NCBI GenBank assembly: GCA_017455145.1
Contig: JAFTBP010000002.1
Location: forward strand, 23,503-87,502
Direction of reading: 5' to 3'
DNA: 64,000 bases
Origin: Candidatus Saccharimonadota bacterium
GTDB lineage: Bacteria; Patescibacteriota; Saccharimonadia; Saccharimonadales; Saccharimonadaceae
How positions within the stretch are numbered: position 1 is the first letter of the stretch; every line of letters begins with the position of its first letter. Below the pieces are notes generated by a model. It made no database searches. It had not been told where the DNA came from and worked only from the letters and a program-made list of their open reading frames with translations. The position numbers were made by a program, and so were the translations under genes. Of this stretch, positions 1-9,052 are shown in pieces.

Positions 1-518
1 TTAAATACGACAAATTGAGGATTATTGGTCGGGTTATCGCTTCTATCTACGACATTATAAAAGTGAACCAAGTAATCACAATCAAACATATTCTCCCAAT
101 ATAAAGCAAGTAATTCATCAATTCTGGTCAAAGCGATCTGCTTAAATAAGCGTGCTTTCTCCGCATAAGTCGAAGGAACGGTTTCTATTGATAATGCTTC
201 AGCAAGATGACTGTACCAAGTACTAGATGAAGCCTGGCCAATTTTCTGTGGAGCAGCCTTTCCTAGTGCTTGTTTGTTTGTTTTTACCGATAAGGTTTTA
301 CCACCAGAAAGATTAAAATCAACTGCGTTCTGACCTTCAGCGATATGCTTGATTGGACTTGGGATATTATAGGAAGCAAAAATACCACCGACAATTGGCT
401 TAATTGATTGGGTTATACTACTAACGCCTCTTGAACGATAAGTCGGATTAACACTAACACCAAAGACATCTGCAATAGCAATTTCCGCCGAGATGCCAAC
501 CTGTTCATTGTTCAACAT
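1..518 (-). CDS. Candidate type II restriction endonuclease (partial, runs off left edge)
   Basis: The reverse-strand frame opens at an ATG at 518, preceded by AGGAG, and stays open for 172 codons to the window edge, so the C-terminus is missing. The protein starts MLNNEQVGISAEIAIADVFG and contains a stretch around VDFNLSGGKTLSVKTNK, the sort of D...K pattern seen in PD-(D/E)XK nucleases. I do not recognise the family from sequence alone. The endonuclease guess rests mainly on its divergent partner, an adenine methyltransferase at 622-1665, a usual restriction-modification arrangement. It could equally be another DNA-binding protein. Confidence 0.5.
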   Translation of the reverse strand, partial: MLNNEQVGISAEIAIADVFGVSVNPTYRSRGVSSITQSIKPIVGGIFASYNIPSPIKHIAEGQNAVDFNLSGGKTLSVKTNKQALGKAAPQKIGQASSSTWYSHLAEALSIETVPSTYAEKARLFKQIALTRIDELLALYWENMFDCDYLVHFYNVVDRSDNPTNNPQFVVF

Positions 519-550
519 TGGATAGCTCCTTTCTCAATAAACTTTTCTTT

Positions 551-579
551 ATTATAACATATTTTATCAACAAAGTAAA
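551..579 (-). promoter_or_regulatory. Promoter of the left-edge gene
   Basis: On the minus strand TTTACT (579-574) and TATAAT (556-551) are separated by 17 nt, a good sigma-70-type promoter reading into the gene that starts at 518. Confidence 0.6.
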
Positions 580-604
580 CATAAGCTCCAATGCATCCAT
601 TTCG

Positions 605-613
605 TGATAAAAT
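605..613 (+). promoter_or_regulatory. Extended -10 promoter of the adenine methyltransferase
   Basis: TGATAAAAT ends 8 nt before the ATG at 622, so the mRNA probably begins at or next to the start codon. There is no Shine-Dalgarno sequence, in line with the leaderless pattern seen throughout the window. Confidence 0.5.
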
Positions 614-621
614 AAAAGAGT

Positions 622-1665
622 ATGAACTATATTGGCAGTAAACTATCCTTACTAGATTTTATTGAAAAGTCCGTAAATGAAGTTACTTCAGGCGATTATG
701 CTTCTGTTTGCGATTTATTTGCTGGAACTGGAGCAGTCGGAAAACACTTCAAAAAGAAGGGCAAAAAGATTGTTTCCAATGACATACAAACATACAGTTA
801 TGTCCTAAATCGCCATTATATCGGCAATCATAAGCCTCTAGAGTTTAATGGCCTTAAGCAAGAAATTAGCGATCTAGATAAAAGCGATAATAAAATTGCT
901 ACTGTTTGCGACTATCTCACGAATATTCCTGGGGAGGATGGCTTTATTTTTACAAATTATTGCCTCGGCGGCGGTCAAGGAAGACAATATTTTTCCGATG
1001 AAAATGGGAAGAAATGTGATGCAATTAGAAATACAATTGAAACTTGGTATAAGGCCGGCAAAATAAATGAAGATGAATACTACTGTCTTCTTTGTTCTCT
1101 TCTTGAAAGCATTGATAAGGTAGCAAACACGGCAAGCGTATATGGCGCATTCTTGAAATCACTAAAAAAATCCGCACAGAAGCCACTTGAACTTATTCCA
1201 GCAGAACTTATTTTAAACGAACAAGAGCACTTGGTATTTAATGAGGATGCAAACAAAATAGCAAGCGAGCAATGTGTCGACGTCTTATATCTAGACCCGC
1301 CATATAACCAGCGTCAATATGCCACGAATTACCATCTGCTGGAGACTATCGCAAAAAACGATAATCCTGAAATCCATGGCAAGACTGGGCTTCGTGAGTA
1401 TAAGCAACAAAAATCGCTATATTGTTCTCGTTCCCAAGTTAAAAAAGCATTCTCTGATTTGATAGCAAATGCAAAAGCAAAATATATTTTCTTAAGTTAT
1501 AACAATGAAGGCCTTCTTTCGCTAGAAGATATCAAAGAAATCATGAGTAGCCGTGGAGAATATGGCTTCTTCACGAAAGATTATCATCGCTTCAAGGCAG
1601 ACTCTAACAGGGGATATTCAGCAGACGAAACAATTGAATACTTACACTACGTAAAATGTCATTAA
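622..1665 (+). CDS. D12-class DNA adenine-N6 methyltransferase
   Basis: A 347-residue protein that begins MNYIGSK, as D12/Dam-type enzymes do. It has the SAM-binding motif DLFAGTGAVG (about residues 32-41) and the catalytic DPPYNQRQYATNYHLLETIA (about 226-245), whose tail resembles the M.FokI and M.NlaIII subgroup. It should transfer methyl from SAM to adenine in a specific DNA site. With the divergent gene at the left edge it probably forms a restriction-modification pair, although a solitary methylase is possible. The start is fixed by the D12 N-terminus and a -10 box 8 nt upstream. The recognition site cannot be read from sequence. Confidence 0.88.
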   Translation: MNYIGSKLSLLDFIEKSVNEVTSGDYASVCDLFAGTGAVGKHFKKKGKKIVSNDIQTYSYVLNRHYIGNHKPLEFNGLKQEISDLDKSDNKIATVCDYLTNIPGEDGFIFTNYCLGGGQGRQYFSDENGKKCDAIRNTIETWYKAGKINEDEYYCLLCSLLESIDKVANTASVYGAFLKSLKKSAQKPLELIPAELILNEQEHLVFNEDANKIASEQCVDVLYLDPPYNQRQYATNYHLLETIAKNDNPEIHGKTGLREYKQQKSLYCSRSQVKKAFSDLIANAKAKYIFLSYNNEGLLSLEDIKEIMSSRGEYGFFTKDYHRFKADSNRGYSADETIEYLHYVKCH

Positions 1666-1669
1666 AAAA

Positions 1670-1683
1670 CGCCCAGATGGGCG
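1670..1683. terminator. Terminator between methyltransferase and tRNA-Gln
   Basis: Hairpin CGCCCAGATGGGCG with an A-run on the left and ATTTT on the right. It can end transcription in both directions between two converging genes. Confidence 0.6.
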
Positions 1684-1696
1684 ATTTTAACAACTA

Positions 1697-1771
1697 TGGC
1701 TGGGGATGAGGGATTCGAACCCCCGAATGCTGGGACCAGAACCCAGTGCCTTACCACTTGGCGAATCCCCA
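1697..1771 (-). tRNA. tRNA-Gln (anticodon CTG)
   Basis: On the minus strand the acceptor TGGGGAT pairs with ATCCCCA, the anticodon loop is TTCTGGT (anticodon CTG), the T-loop is GTTCGAATC, and the 3' CCA is encoded (1699-1697). The body is 1771-1700. It shares its architecture with the second Gln tRNA at 22.5 kb. Confidence 0.93.
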
Positions 1772-1815
1772 ACGCTCCGTTCATTATACCACATCTTGAT
1801 TTTTTTCGCAAGGTG

Positions 1816-1824
1816 TGGTATAAT
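1816..1824 (+). promoter_or_regulatory. Extended -10 promoter (TGGTATAAT)
   Basis: TGGTATAAT at 1816-1824 gives a leader of about 35 nt, which includes AGGAGG shortly before the ATG at 1866. Confidence 0.55.
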
Positions 1825-1865
1825 ATAGATATACGTGGGGTGAGTCGCACATTAGGAGGTGTTAT

Positions 1866-2930
1866 ATGGATATTAATAGCTGGTATATGTTTAGAGAGCT
1901 TCTCCCTTCTATGAAGAAGGAAGATTTATTCGTAAAATATGCCGAGTCGGCTGGAAGCCGAGACAAAAATTATCTCTGGGAAAAGATTAAAGAAATACAC
2001 AATTTAGATGACCCAGAAAAGCCAAGTGACGCCAGGGAGTTTGCCAAAAACGCCTGCGCCAAATTCGTGAAACTTGCAGTAGAAAATCCTGCACTTTATG
2101 ATTTTGTGCTGGATACCGACTGCGATGAATACTGGAACATTGTTGATCCAGAGGGAAAAGTCAAAAACCGTTCGCGCCTTGCGTCTGAGTTCTTTATCCC
2201 TTGGGTAGCAGTTTGTGTTCCGCGTTCAATCGCACTTGAAGTAGTCTATGGCTATGGTATTGATATCTACGGAAACTATCGTGAAATTCCGCAGGATGAC
2301 CCGTTCTATTATTTCGTATATAAGAACGAGCTCTTTGCTGCCATAGCTGAACGCGGCATCGCTACGGTTGGTTTCTTGGGCGAAATCCATCCTAAGAAAA
2401 TCGGATTTTTGGCTGCCGGTATGGCGCCAGAATTTAGACACTTAGGACTGCGCCTGAGCAAAGACCAGGAAGCTATTTTAGCAGACAATGACCCGACCAT
2501 AAACAGTGCCGACCTTTTGAAAAATTTGCCAGAGAAGGATCAGATTACCTATCTGGAAGGAGAATCCGGAAACTTAATCAACATACTTTCTTCTGACGTC
2601 TTAAAAGGTTCTGATGCTATTATAGCAAACGGCATTATCTGCTATGTCTGGGATAGATTCCCCCAGATTCTTGGAGCGGCGAAACGACTACTGAACCCTG
2701 GTGGAACATTCATCTTTGAGCTCTATCCCAAGCATTGGGAATGGGCTAGAAACCGCGACATCAAAGGCTTCTATCTTCCGCTTAAACTATTTGAAAGCAA
2801 CAAAGACGCCGAAAATAGCGTTAAGTCAGTAGCAAAAAGCTTAGGCATTGAAGATATTTCCACGTTGTACTACTTTGATGATTTCAATAATGAAATAATG
2901 GTACTTTTTAAAGTTACCATGCCAGAATAA
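1866..2930 (+). CDS. SAM-dependent methyltransferase-like protein
   Basis: 354 residues with AGGAGG 7 nt before the ATG. The C-terminal third looks like the later half of a class I methyltransferase fold: SDAIIANGIICYVWDRFPQI, then a GGTFIFELYPK segment typical of strand 5 (about residues 250-300). A clear glycine-rich motif I is not obvious; FLGEIHPKKIGFLAAGMAPE may hold the equivalent. The N-terminal 130 residues are not recognised. No neighbour reveals a substrate. It is followed by a strong terminator, so it is probably a single-gene transcript. Confidence 0.55.
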   Translation: MDINSWYMFRELLPSMKKEDLFVKYAESAGSRDKNYLWEKIKEIHNLDDPEKPSDAREFAKNACAKFVKLAVENPALYDFVLDTDCDEYWNIVDPEGKVKNRSRLASEFFIPWVAVCVPRSIALEVVYGYGIDIYGNYREIPQDDPFYYFVYKNELFAAIAERGIATVGFLGEIHPKKIGFLAAGMAPEFRHLGLRLSKDQEAILADNDPTINSADLLKNLPEKDQITYLEGESGNLINILSSDVLKGSDAIIANGIICYVWDRFPQILGAAKRLLNPGGTFIFELYPKHWEWARNRDIKGFYLPLKLFESNKDAENSVKSVAKSLGIEDISTLYYFDDFNNEIMVLFKVTMPE

Positions 2931-2946
2931 CACTCACCCCAATTTA

Positions 2947-2971
2947 CCCCCTCATCCTGAGGGGGTATTTT
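2947..2971 (+). terminator. Intrinsic terminator
   Basis: CCCCCTCA / TGAGGGGG stem with a 3-nt loop followed by TATTTTAT, placed 16 nt after the preceding stop codon. Confidence 0.8.
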
Positions 2972-3030
2972 ATGCTTGTCTCAATATTTTTCTTATGCTA
3001 AAATATACTTAAAGCTAAGGAGGTTTCGGG

Positions 3031-4371
3031 GTGCAACTAATCGTAATTCTCTTAATTATGGTGTCAGTATTGGCACTATTATCTGGTTTTGCTGTATTTT
3101 TGGGTTCTTCTAAAGGCTCACGCGCGCACGCCTTCTCTTTTCTAGTTACTACTATTGGCGTCTTTGGCTGGTCACTTTCTATGGGTATCTTCCTCACGCT
3201 CGGAGAAGATGCTACTACTTTTGCCCAAATTCCTATTTTTGGCATTTACCTCTTTACACTAGTGATGGACCTCTTTGTTCTGATTTATACTGGCTGGAAA
3301 GTAAAGTGGAGCATTATCCCTATTGTCATCTCTGCTCTCGCCTCACTTTTCTTGGGCGGAATCTTAATTTATAATCCTAATCTCTTATATGATAGCTTCA
3401 CTCTTAGCGCAAGCGGAAACAGTGTTGCAGTTCGTCTTGACTGGTACTATATTTCCTATATTGCGCTTATGCTATTTGAAGGCATTAGCGTTATATCCTG
3501 TATTCTTTCTCGCATCAAACATACCACAAGCAGAAACATCAAAAGAGGCTGGACAGGGTTCCTCATTTGTCTTGGTATCGGCTGGGCCGCTGCTGGTATT
3601 TTTGACCTTTATCTCCCGCTCTTCCGCTATGACTTAATCTGGATTGGACCACTCTTTATTGCTATTGATTTCGTCATTCACTACTACGCCATCTTAAAAT
3701 ACCATCTACTAGATTTATCTTCTTCGTGGCTCAAAGTTTTGTCCCACATTATCGTAATGTCGCTTGCCGCCATTATCTACCTTACTCTCTTCTTCGTTAT
3801 CTTTATTGCGCTATTCAAAGTCCCAAGCCCATCTTCCGCAGTAATCATTCTTAACGTCGTGATGATTCTCATCGTCCTTTTGATGTTCCCAGCCTTAAAC
3901 GAACTCAGCAATTATTTCCGCTCACTTTCTTCTATGAAAGAAATTGACTTGGTTTACTTTATCAAAAAGATTAGACAAATGTCTAGGAATTACATTAACT
4001 ACCGCGAACTTGCCGACTTTCTATCCGACCATCTTCATTTTCAATACGTCGGACTTATCATTGACAAAAAACTCTACGGCTCCAAACAGACCAAACTATC
4101 AAACGCCGAAATTACACACATCGCCAACTTCCGTACTCCAATGAAAGGAGTCTGGTTAGCCGTTGATGATGCCACTTCTGCAGAGCTCAAGAAAAACGGC
4201 ATTGAGGCGATCGCCATTCTTCGCGACGGCACCGGCGACGTTGTAGGGAAAATTCTCTTAGGGCGCCCAATGGGCAACATTAGCTTTAGAAATCGTGACG
4301 TTTCTGCAATAGAAACCGCACTAACATTAACCGCATCTGCAATCAGTTCAGAGAAAGGACCAAAAAATTAA
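3031..4371 (+). CDS. 7TM sensor-like membrane protein without a kinase domain
   Basis: 446 residues starting at GTG, chosen because AAGGAGG lies 8 nt upstream and no better start exists. The first 290 residues form about eight hydrophobic helices, resembling the N-terminal 7TM sensor region of some histidine kinases. The C-terminal 150 residues (from about SMKEIDLVYFIKKIRQMS) look soluble and GAF-like, ending in an FRNRDVSAIETALTLTASAI helix. No H-box or ATPase motif is present, so this is not a kinase itself. Its stop overlaps the next start (TAATG), coupling it to the glucan phosphorylase. The role is unknown; it may sense or localise. Confidence 0.6.
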   Translation: MQLIVILLIMVSVLALLSGFAVFLGSSKGSRAHAFSFLVTTIGVFGWSLSMGIFLTLGEDATTFAQIPIFGIYLFTLVMDLFVLIYTGWKVKWSIIPIVISALASLFLGGILIYNPNLLYDSFTLSASGNSVAVRLDWYYISYIALMLFEGISVISCILSRIKHTTSRNIKRGWTGFLICLGIGWAAAGIFDLYLPLFRYDLIWIGPLFIAIDFVIHYYAILKYHLLDLSSSWLKVLSHIIVMSLAAIIYLTLFFVIFIALFKVPSPSSAVIILNVVMILIVLLMFPALNELSNYFRSLSSMKEIDLVYFIKKIRQMSRNYINYRELADFLSDHLHFQYVGLIIDKKLYGSKQTKLSNAEITHIANFRTPMKGVWLAVDDATSAELKKNGIEAIAILRDGTGDVVGKILLGRPMGNISFRNRDVSAIETALTLTASAISSEKGPKN

Positions 4372-6125
4372 TGAAAGATTTGGTGGGCAAACTTATGGCA
4401 CATCCTCTAGATAATATTGAAGATGTTAAGGAATTTTATGAGGCAATTGATCGCCAGCATCTAACAAAGGCGCTCACTCCAGAACGTCCATATACCTACT
4501 GGACTATTGAGCTCTATGACAAGAAAAACGGTATTAGAGGCGGTGGTGGCCTAGGCGTCCTTGCTGCCGATACTCGTCGCGTCGCCGAGCAAAGTAGCGT
4601 CCCATTTGTACTTATCACGCCATTCTATCCATCCGAACAGCACCAACACTACGAAAAAGTTGGCGACCATTTTAGAAATTTTACCAGCCACGAGCCAGTA
4701 GATTATACCAAATACGACTTTTGCTTTATTGACACCATTAATATTAAATGTAATAACACAATTATTAGTTTAGACGTTATAGAAAAGAAGCTAGGCAGTA
4801 CACGTCTTCTCTGCGTTACGGAACCAGGTTTTGGCGAACTCTATTCCGGCGAATCCGGCGGAGACCATCGCTTATACCAAGAAGTTGCTTTAGGCTTTGG
4901 CGGTTACCAAGCCCTAAAGCTAGTCGGCCTTAAACCTTCCATTATGCAACTAAACGAAGTCGCAACTTTCTTTGCTGCACTTGCTCGTCTTGACGAACTA
5001 GCAAGTAACGGCATGGATTTCTATGAGGCGGTTGTCTATACCAGAAAACATACTCTCTATACTAACCACACTCTCGTCCAAGCCGCCGAAGCCGAATTTA
5101 ACTACGACCAATTTGAGCGCTACGTCTTTCCAAATCTCAAATCTATGGCCGTCAAAAAATGGCTTTCTGACAAATTTGAAAATGGCCGTATCCGTCTTTC
5201 TACTATCACTATAGAAATCGCCGAGCTTCGTTCCGGTGTATCAAAACTTCACGCTCGCGTCGCTAACTACCGCGACCTTGCCGGTAACAAAGTCAAGTTT
5301 AAAGCTATTACCAACGGCATAGACATTCCGACTTGGACCGCACCAGGTATCGTTAATTATTACACCAGTAAAAACATCCTGGACAAATTCTGTCTCCCAA
5401 CCGCCGATTATAAAGAAAAAATTAGTACTATTACCGCCGAAGATATTCGCACCCAAAAACAAAAGGGACGCGACGAGCTCAATACCGTTCTTGCTCATCG
5501 CCCAGACCAATACGGTAACTATATTAAAATCCCAGATGATGCACTAGTATTCCAATTCAAACGTCGTTTCGTTGACTATAAACGTCCTTGGCTCGCCTTT
5601 ACTCGCCCAGAAACCCTGAAAGCAATCCTAGAAAAACACAATGCTTATTATATTCTCTGCGGACGCGTCCACGAAGGCGACACGGCTATGTCCGGACAGC
5701 TAGAACGTTTATTAAAGCTCGTTGACAGTGACCCAGTATTAAAAGAACGTGTCCACTATCTTCCAGATTACGACGAGGAACTTGGGCGCGCGCTTTCCAT
5801 TGGTTCCAACGTTTCCATTAACAACCCTATTGTTGGACTAGAAGCCTGTGGTACATCCTGGATGAAAGACATTATCAATCTAGGTCTCTTAGTTAGCACC
5901 CACGACGGCGGAGTAGCCGACTGTCCAGCCGACAGTTATTTAAGCGTTTCTGGCGACACTCCCGAAGAAGAACTAGACAGCCTTTATGCTCGTATGGAAG
6001 AAGGCGCTTCTGCTTGGGAGAACGATTTTGACCTAGAATTCTTTATCAAAAAAGAACTAGAAAATTACCTGCCAGTCATATCTGGTACTAGAATGCTTAG
6101 AGACTACCTTGACTATCTGTTTTAA
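4371..6125 (+). CDS. Alpha-glucan (glycogen/maltodextrin) phosphorylase, short GT35 type
   Basis: 584 residues, shorter than the roughly 800 of classical GlgP and closer to the short bacterial/archaeal group. Recognisable blocks are RGGGGLGVLAADTRR near the N-terminus, FKAITNGIDIPTWTAP mid-protein, FKRRFVDYKRPWLAF, and EACGTSWMKDIINLG near the C-terminus, where the lysine aligns with the pyridoxal-phosphate lysine of the family (E-x-x-GT-x-x-MK). It should release glucose-1-phosphate from alpha-glucans using phosphate. The start overlaps the upstream stop by one base. It suggests that the cell scavenges or stores glucan. Confidence 0.82.
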   Translation: MKDLVGKLMAHPLDNIEDVKEFYEAIDRQHLTKALTPERPYTYWTIELYDKKNGIRGGGGLGVLAADTRRVAEQSSVPFVLITPFYPSEQHQHYEKVGDHFRNFTSHEPVDYTKYDFCFIDTINIKCNNTIISLDVIEKKLGSTRLLCVTEPGFGELYSGESGGDHRLYQEVALGFGGYQALKLVGLKPSIMQLNEVATFFAALARLDELASNGMDFYEAVVYTRKHTLYTNHTLVQAAEAEFNYDQFERYVFPNLKSMAVKKWLSDKFENGRIRLSTITIEIAELRSGVSKLHARVANYRDLAGNKVKFKAITNGIDIPTWTAPGIVNYYTSKNILDKFCLPTADYKEKISTITAEDIRTQKQKGRDELNTVLAHRPDQYGNYIKIPDDALVFQFKRRFVDYKRPWLAFTRPETLKAILEKHNAYYILCGRVHEGDTAMSGQLERLLKLVDSDPVLKERVHYLPDYDEELGRALSIGSNVSINNPIVGLEACGTSWMKDIINLGLLVSTHDGGVADCPADSYLSVSGDTPEEELDSLYARMEEGASAWENDFDLEFFIKKELENYLPVISGTRMLRDYLDYLF

Positions 6126-6133
6126 AGGATAAA

Positions 6134-6142
6134 TGGTATAAT
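6134..6142 (+). promoter_or_regulatory. Extended -10 promoter (TGGTATAAT)
   Basis: TGGTATAAT 41 nt upstream of the response-regulator ATG at 6184, directly after the phosphorylase stop. It separates the two-component pair from the upstream operon. Confidence 0.55.
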
Positions 6143-6183
6143 ATTTTAAGGAACTTTTAAGGTTTCTAAGGTATCCTATTGCT

Positions 6184-6852
6184 ATGAGAATATTATATGT
6201 AGAAGACGAAAAATACCTAGCCGATGCCGTAATTCACGTTTTAGAAAAATCCGGCATCTCCGTTGACCACGCCGAGGACGGAGAGGAAGGGCTGAATCTC
6301 GCGCTTAAACCAATCTATGACGCCATAGTCCTAGATATTATGTTGCCAAAATTATCTGGTATTGATATTTTACGCGACGTAAGAGAACGGGGAATCAAAA
6401 CACCGATTATTATGCTATCCGCTCTCTCTCAGGTAGAAGACAAAATCAAAGGTCTAAACTATGGCGCTGATGACTATCTTGCTAAACCATTTAAAACTGC
6501 CGAACTTGCCGCACGTCTTCGCGCTCTTGTGCGTCGCCCCGCTCTAAATGACGAGAAAATCATCTGCTATTCCGATCTATATTACAATCTAGAAGACCGC
6601 ACACTAAACGAGCTTCCTCTTTCCGAAAAAGAAGCTGGCATTATAGAAGCTCTACTTAAAAATCCTGAACACGTCCTAAACAAAGAGTATCTACTTTCTC
6701 ACGTCTGGGGTAGTGATGCTTCCGGAGAAGATAATTATGTAGAAGTTTATATTAGCTATCTACGCAAAAAACTTGAAAAACTAAAAAGTAAAGCTAAAAT
6801 TAAAACCATAAGAGGATTAGGTTACAAACTATGTTCAAAAAACTCAAGCTAA
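6184..6852 (+). CDS. OmpR-family response regulator
   Basis: 222 residues. The receiver domain (1-115) has the acidic pair in YVEDEKY, the phospho-acceptor Asp in DAIVLDIMLPK, and the conserved Lys in DDYLAKPFK. The C-terminal winged helix (about 130-220) ends in YVEVYISYLRKKLEK...IRGLGYKL, typical of OmpR/PhoB DNA-binding domains. It overlaps the histidine kinase start by 22 nt, so the two are co-expressed as a cognate pair. The signal and target genes are not evident. Confidence 0.93.
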   Translation: MRILYVEDEKYLADAVIHVLEKSGISVDHAEDGEEGLNLALKPIYDAIVLDIMLPKLSGIDILRDVRERGIKTPIIMLSALSQVEDKIKGLNYGADDYLAKPFKTAELAARLRALVRRPALNDEKIICYSDLYYNLEDRTLNELPLSEKEAGIIEALLKNPEHVLNKEYLLSHVWGSDASGEDNYVEVYISYLRKKLEKLKSKAKIKTIRGLGYKLCSKNSS

Positions 6853-7817
6853 AATTTATCTTAACCAATATAATTACTAGCGCTAGTATTATTTTAGTTA
6901 CCTTTAGCAGTATTTATTTTGTCGCACTAAATACTAGTAACGGTCGCGATACTAGACCAGAATTTGAGCCAGGCCAGGCTTTCCCATCTTTCCAGCCCCA
7001 AGAACGCAACGAAATCGCCGAGCGTTTTAATGCCGAAATTGCTGAGCAAATGAAAGCAGAACGCCAAGCTTCATTAAATACGCTTCTTGTTTCTCTAATT
7101 ATCTCTGGCATCACCGTTGAAGCTATCGTCGCACTTCTTTCTATTTACTTGGCTGAAAAATCCATAGAGCCTGTTCGTGATGCTTATAACGCCCAAAAAG
7201 ATTTCATCGCCAACGCTTCCCACGAAATTAAAACCCCACTCGCCGTCATCCAAGCCAACCTAGAAGCTTCCGACATCAAGAATAACAAATGGATTGACAA
7301 CGCCATGAAAAAAGCCGAAGACCTCGCCGAACTTAACAGCCAGCTCCTAGCCCTAGCTAGTAGTGAGTCTATCCCCGGAAGTAATAGCGCCAAAGAATTT
7401 AATCTCAAAAAGTCCGTCACAAGCTGTATCTCCGCCTTTGACGCTAAAGCCGACGAACAAGGGAAAAGTATTACCTTTTCTTTCAATATCCCAGACAACT
7501 ACAAAATTAAGCTAAACCAAAAGGCCTTTGAGCAAATCTTAAACATCTACCTAGACAACGGCATTAAATATGCCAAATCTACCGTTGGTGTTAACATTAA
7601 AAAAGACAAAATCTCTGTTATTTCCGACGGCAAACCAATCGCAAAAAGCAAACTCCCACATCTGTTTGAACGCTTCTATCAAGCCGACAAAACCACCGAA
7701 GGCGTAGGACTAGGCCTTGCCATTGCCAAATCTCTTGCTGATAAAAACGGTTGGAAAGTCTCTGCCGAAGTAGAGCCAGAATTAAAAACCAATATCTTTA
7801 TACTAGAATTTAAGTAG
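6831..7817 (+). CDS. Membrane sensor histidine kinase
   Basis: 328 residues: a first membrane helix at about 8-30, a short extracytoplasmic loop, a second helix at about 80-103, then a HisKA dimerisation domain with H-box ASHEIKTPLAVIQ (His near 128), an N-box (IYLDNGIKYA), and a G-box GVGLGLAIAKSLADKNG. It lacks a HAMP domain. It is predicted to autophosphorylate and pass phosphate to the regulator at 6184. The ATG at 6831 lies inside the regulator gene. Its 3' end overlaps the convergent tmk gene by 15 nt. Confidence 0.92.
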   Translation: MFKKLKLKFILTNIITSASIILVTFSSIYFVALNTSNGRDTRPEFEPGQAFPSFQPQERNEIAERFNAEIAEQMKAERQASLNTLLVSLIISGITVEAIVALLSIYLAEKSIEPVRDAYNAQKDFIANASHEIKTPLAVIQANLEASDIKNNKWIDNAMKKAEDLAELNSQLLALASSESIPGSNSAKEFNLKKSVTSCISAFDAKADEQGKSITFSFNIPDNYKIKLNQKAFEQILNIYLDNGIKYAKSTVGVNIKKDKISVISDGKPIAKSKLPHLFERFYQADKTTEGVGLGLAIAKSLADKNGWKVSAEVEPELKTNIFILEFK

Positions 7818-8414
7818 CTTCTGAATCTCGGCCTGAATTTCTTCTATTGTACCCGACGCATCTACTACTGGGATATTAAATTCTTCTGCAATTTTTGGGT
7901 ATGCATGATTAACCTTTTCTTGGAATTCGTCTGGTTTTACCTCAAATGTTTCCTTAGCCTTGCCACGATCCGACTGCCTAGCTAACCTTACTTCGTCCGA
8001 AGTCGTTAAAATTACGCCACAATCCGGCTCAACATATTGTTTTGGCAAAAGTTCGCGAGTCAAACGGATAATCTTGCTTCTAGAAATTCCTTCGCCATAT
8101 CCCTGATATGCTAACGTGCTCCACCAGTTCCTCGCAGAAATCACTACGCCGTCCTCCCTTAATACCGGCTCCGCAATTTTCTTCCAAAGCTCCATCCTGG
8201 AGGCCGTAAAAAGCAACACATTCGTCATCGGCTCCAGTCCATAATCTTTACCTTTAATTAAGATTAAATCGTGTAATTCGTGTGCCTGTGGCAAATCCCC
8301 ATCCGGCTCGTCCATTACTACTACTTTTTTACCATTACTCTCAAAATACTCTTGTAATAATCTAACCTGTGTAGATTTACCAGTTCCATCTTGCCCCTCA
8401 ATTACAATATACAT
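7803..8414 (-). CDS. tmk: Thymidylate kinase (dTMP kinase)
   Basis: 203 residues. The P-loop EGQDGTGKSTQ (about 6-16), DEPDGDLPQAHE, and SARNWWSTLAYQG match the dTMP kinase fold, including the DR(Y/W)-like segment. It phosphorylates dTMP to dTDP. Its ATG overlaps the tdk stop (TAATG), so the two consecutive steps of thymidine salvage are made from one transcript. Confidence 0.9.
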   Translation of the reverse strand: MYIVIEGQDGTGKSTQVRLLQEYFESNGKKVVVMDEPDGDLPQAHELHDLILIKGKDYGLEPMTNVLLFTASRMELWKKIAEPVLREDGVVISARNWWSTLAYQGYGEGISRSKIIRLTRELLPKQYVEPDCGVILTTSDEVRLARQSDRGKAKETFEVKPDEFQEKVNHAYPKIAEEFNIPVVDASGTIEEIQAEIQKLLKF

Positions 8415-9004
8415 TATTCATTCTCCTCTAAATTCTTATAGAAACACGCTGGACAAAGCGCCCGATATTCTATCTTGCTCTTTCCATCATCTATTAAAAT
8501 ATCTGGTCCATCTACCACCATCTTACCATTCAAGAATCTACAATTAAGTGTAGCCTTGTGTCCACATTCACAAATCGTTTTAATTTCTTCAATATCGTGC
8601 GCCACCTGAAGTAGCCTCGTCGCACCATCAAATCCACCGTCTTCCATCCGGAAATTTAAGCGTAAGCCATACGCCATTACCGGAATTTTTAGCTTAATCG
8701 TAATTTTAAGTAGCTGGTCCACCTGCTCTTTAGTTAGAAATTGCGCTTCATCTACCAATACGCAATCTACGTCTTTGTATTTTTCTGATATTTTTTCATA
8801 CAAATCATCATCACGTTTAAAACAAAAATCCGTCTCCCTCTCCGGGCCAATCCGCGTCAATAGTTTGTCACCATTTTTTGTATCCGTCGCCGGTTTAATT
8901 ACGCATACTTTTTGTCCACGTTCTTCATAGTTAAATGCCACCTGAAGTAGTTGCATTGTCTTTCCACACCCCATCGCCCCATATCTAAAGTATAGTTTTG
9001 ACAT
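8414..9004 (-). CDS. tdk: Thymidine kinase
   Basis: 196 residues. It has YFRYGAMGCGKTMQLLQ (P-loop), DCVLVDEAQFLTKEQVDQL (Walker B and lid), and Cys pairs CECGH...CPACF forming the zinc site of type II thymidine kinases. It makes dTMP from thymidine, feeding tmk directly downstream. A GAGAGG-type RBS precedes the ATG. Nucleoside salvage suits a host-dependent organism. Confidence 0.93.
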   Translation of the reverse strand: MSKLYFRYGAMGCGKTMQLLQVAFNYEERGQKVCVIKPATDTKNGDKLLTRIGPERETDFCFKRDDDLYEKISEKYKDVDCVLVDEAQFLTKEQVDQLLKITIKLKIPVMAYGLRLNFRMEDGGFDGATRLLQVAHDIEEIKTICECGHKATLNCRFLNGKMVVDGPDILIDDGKSKIEYRALCPACFYKNLEENE

Positions 9005-9026
9005 ATTACCTCTCTAATTTGAGTAT

Positions 9027-9046
9027 ATTATAGCATAGTGTATAAT
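9027..9046. promoter_or_regulatory. Divergent face-to-face promoters of tdk and ung
   Basis: On the minus strand TGCTATAAT has its TATAAT at 9032-9027, reading to tdk. On the plus strand TATAAT is at 9041-9046, reading to ung. The two -10 boxes are only 8 bp apart, so the polymerases should exclude each other. Confidence 0.6.
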
Positions 9047-9052
9047 ATCGTT

